Source: Phaseolus vulgaris (Eukaryota > Streptophyta > Magnoliopsida > Fabales > Fabaceae). Taken from it: a stretch of DNA of 64,000 nucleotides. The stretch is from the NCBI RefSeq assembly GCF_000499845.2, contig NC_023756.2:47984379-48048378 (forward strand), read 5' to 3'. How positions within the stretch are numbered: position 1 is the stretch's first letter; each line of letters begins with the position of its first letter. The translations under genes and the position numbers were made by a program. Positions 61,417 through 64,000 of the stretch are shown here, in pieces. Under the pieces are notes generated by a model. The model saw nothing but the letters and a program-made list of their open reading frames with translations. It made no database searches and had not been told where the DNA came from.

Positions 61417-63678
61417 CTAGTGACGTCTCATTTCCTGAAATATATTTGTCACCCTTGGGGACAAACGGGGGAGGAATTTAAACAGCTGTATACAAAAAAA
61501 GAGAGGTGATATTAACAACTACAAATTGAAACAGGGCAAACTTCAGTAGCTGTTCTCAAAATAGAAATTTTCAGATTACTAGTAATGTTATGGTTCAAAA
61601 ATAAGAATCAATAAAGGTTATTGTTCACAGGATTACAGTCTACTAGAGATTGCATAAAAGCGGCAGTTGCAGGTCTGTACAATGATGGATAATTTCATAT
61701 TAAAGTTGAGGTAAAGGCCAAAGAATAACCTTATATTTCTAATTCTAAAAAAAACAAGTACATGAAATGAAAATGTACATGATATCAGTAGTATTTAGCA
61801 GTCACTAAAGAGGAGAACGTACCCAAAGTTTCACGCATGCATCCATGACAACTGGGACCAGGCAGACAAAAATAGTTAATGCTGACTGATCAACTTCAAG
61901 CCCGTAGTGCTCAACAATTATCTCTAGCAAAGTTTGCCAACCAGATTCAGAATGATACCTGCAGGCATTCCATTGTCCAACAAAAGCAGTCAACAACAAC
62001 ATGCTTAACAACCACACCCCTTCAAGAAAAAAAAAATACAATACAACAAAACACATTTTCAAAACCCGTTCCTTCCAAAATGATGCTTATCAGTAATCAC
62101 TAATTATAGACAAAGGAATGACATGCAGCCTAAGTACATCCTTTGCAAAGATTTCAACCACAGACACAATACTTACCCAGAACATAACCATTGCCATTTC
62201 TAAGCAGAGATCTATGCCTGTGACTGATTTTTTAAATGGAATTGAAGGTATTGTGGGATGAACTCGAAAATTAGGCCTATGCCTCGGTATTTTGAATGCA
62301 TTGATACATGGTGCATGTAATACGATGAGCAAGTTAATAATTCTTTAAAAACCAAGTTTCACTAAATGGAAGGCAATTACGAGATGCAAAGGAAATTACC
62401 CTAAGAATATATCTGTGATCAGTATAATTAGAAAAGCCTTCCCGGTGTCTGAAATATTATTGATAATTTTATAACCTGTAAATTTTAGCAAGGCTACCTG
62501 CACAACAGGAGCAAACCAAAAATAAAATTAAAGATAATTAGTATGTATATTTTAGATTGCAACACTACAAAATATTAGTAAATATCAACAATCCAAGTTG
62601 AAAAAAAAAATATTAAAAATGCTAAAGAAGCCTTCCAGAAGATATGAGGGCTATGCCCAAACCATATGCACCAAATAGTAGCACAAATTGCATATTACTA
62701 AAATTAGGTCCAAGGAGCTATGACATACCCAAATTCACAAAAAAGACTGAATAATGTATTCCACAAAAAAACAACAGCAAAACAATGTAATACACTTAAA
62801 CTAAAGACACTCATTGTAGTTATTGACACGTGTCGTTAGAGATTTCTCCTTTTTATGATTCCACCACTTGTCCCGTGCCTTGTTAGCTTTAAACTGCTTC
62901 TTATAATAGCAACAAGCTGTCAACTTTTCATTTGAAAAAACTTTTTTTCAATACCTATTGGAGCCTTTTTAACAACATTTTTATCAAAAACTTTTTTTTT
63001 TGAATTTCTAGAATCATTCTTCTATTATATGTCATTTTATATCGAAAACTCTCTTTTTGTTAGACAACATAATATCTTCCATGATGTCAAAATATAATTG
63101 AAACAATATTCTTTCAAATGGCTCCAATATGCCCCCTAAAAACGTCTTCTTGAGTCAATTGAAAGGAGGCCTTTCTAAATTTGTGAATGATATACCTCTT
63201 CACGAACAAATTGTGTCAACACTACTGATGATCAATTGACTGACATGTCCACCAAGTTTCATAGAGGCTCTCATGTTGACTACATTTGAAACATGGCTGA
63301 CTCATATGACATAATCTAACTTGAGAGGAGTGTTATATAGCATCTATAACTACCAATTAGGGTTGGAGTTATGATAATTTTAGGTATTTAATTTATTCTT
63401 ATGTATTTATGATTAATTCCATTGTACCTTTATATGTGATTATAAATAAGACTTTTGTGTGAACATACAAACTCACACAACATTCACATTATGACAGAAA
63501 ACAAATCTAATAAAACAATTAATGCATCAAAACATTTAACGGAAAGAAAAATGATGAACTTACTTTACTCTTATTGAAGTATAAAAGAATAAATAAAGAG
63601 ATCCCGTAAACTGTATCTGACCATATGTTGGCAAATGCTCTGCGATTCTCCAGTCTCCGCTCTTCCCTCAACTCTAAT
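61417..63678 (-). CDS. DLDG1: CemA/PxcA-like chloroplast envelope protein, C-terminal part
   Basis: Four 3' exons on the minus strand, 63678-63564, 62497-62400, 61958-61823 and 61485-61417, are in frame and give the last 139 residues. The 5' part lies beyond the right edge. Seen in order: RLELREERRLENRRAFANIWSD, a first hydrophobic segment (VYGISLFILLYF), a second (FLIILITDIFLG), then YHSESGWQTLLEIIVEHYG, a third hydrophobic segment ending DACVKLW, and LFKFLPRLSPRVTNIFQEM. HSE-GW...EHYG and the D-x-x-VKxW-x-F ending are the signature shared by plastid CemA, cyanobacterial PxcA and nuclear DLDG1, which act in proton homeostasis across the envelope (family knowledge). A copia relic sits in the first visible intron. 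The match to DLDG1 rather than another nuclear CemA homologue is likely, not proven. Confidence 0.85.
63176..63495 (+). mobile_element. 3' end of a Ty1/copia element with LTR
   Basis: In one plus-strand frame DDQLTDMSTKFHRGSHVDYI, a stop, then NMADSYDII corresponds to the C-terminus of copia pol (normally DQLADIFTKSL-G...YIC-KLG-YD). It is followed by a purine-rich tract ACTTGAGAGGAG at about 63320-63331 and then TGTTATATAGCATC, an LTR start. A TATA-type GATTATAAATAAG lies near 63441, and the LTR appears to end close to 63490 in CACAACATTCACA. It is oriented opposite to its host gene, inside an intron. Confidence 0.75.
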
Positions 63679-64000
63679 CTGTTGGTGCAATAAATAGAAT
63701 GGCAAAAAGGAAAATGAGTATAGAACAATCAAAGGTCATCTTAAAATAATTACTATTACTAAATCTAAATATCATAACAACTAATCAACAAGTTCAGGAC
63801 TACATTGATTCTCGTTTTGCTCAAAGTCTTCACCAGTTCATAAGTTCTTTATAAGCAGAATTCAGGTAAAGAATGATGCAAAGATTTTGTAAGATTAGCG
63901 CGAGACATGTTAAACAACAGGCAGTTACAGTGCAGACTCTAGCATGATTGCTTTTGTGGACTTTATTACTGAATTCAATATTCTTACAATGCTCATATTC

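Overview
The window is nuclear DNA of a flowering plant, probably a papilionoid legume. Genes carry many short exons with GT-AG introns, intergenic DNA is very AT-rich, and retrotransposon, MITE and SINE remnants lie between genes and inside introns. The lineage call rests on gene types and repeat style and is inference. I rebuilt nine gene models by hand, checking every splice junction for frame. Eight are complete and one runs off the right edge.

Layout: (1) 1.2-4.4 kb, minus, pollen-receptor-like LRR kinase with a degraded catalytic site. (2) 6.1-8.8 kb, minus, APEM9-like peroxisomal tail-anchored protein, head-to-head with (3) 9.8-18.6 kb, plus, UTP21/WDR36 ribosome-biogenesis WD40 protein. 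They share a 985-bp intergenic promoter region that holds a telo-box. (4) 19.7-26.5 kb, minus, oxidosqualene cyclase A (OSC-A), lanosterol/cycloartenol-synthase-like with unusual active-site residues. (5) 30.3-41.4 kb, plus, cycloartenol synthase, divergent from OSC-A. (6) 42.8-46.6 kb, plus, TORTIFOLIA1/SPIRAL2-family microtubule protein. (7) 48.1-52.9 kb, minus, OSC-C, lupeol-synthase-like. (8) 57.9-59.3 kb, minus, Raf-like protein kinase. (9) 61.4 kb to beyond the right edge, minus, CemA/PxcA-like chloroplast envelope protein (DLDG1-like).

The main interest is the 33-kb block holding three OSC genes of different classes. All three use 2,3-oxidosqualene: one makes the sterol precursor cycloartenol, one looks like a pentacyclic lupeol-type enzyme, and OSC-A has a residue combination matching neither standard cycloartenol nor lanosterol synthase. 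No cytochrome P450, acyltransferase or glycosyltransferase lies between them, so a full metabolic cluster is not shown here. The cyclases have also diverged in gene structure: one family intron is absent from OSC-A, two from OSC-C, and two introns begin with GC.

Mobile DNA: decayed Ty1/copia fragments (53.4-53.9 and 63.2-63.5 kb), LTR-like segments (7.2, 28.9 and 36.6 kb), a small retroelement with direct terminal repeats (TRIM-like, about four copies), two hAT-type MITEs and a tRNA-derived SINE in cycloartenol-synthase introns, plus several short tandem duplications. No rRNA, tRNA or CRISPR array was recognised.
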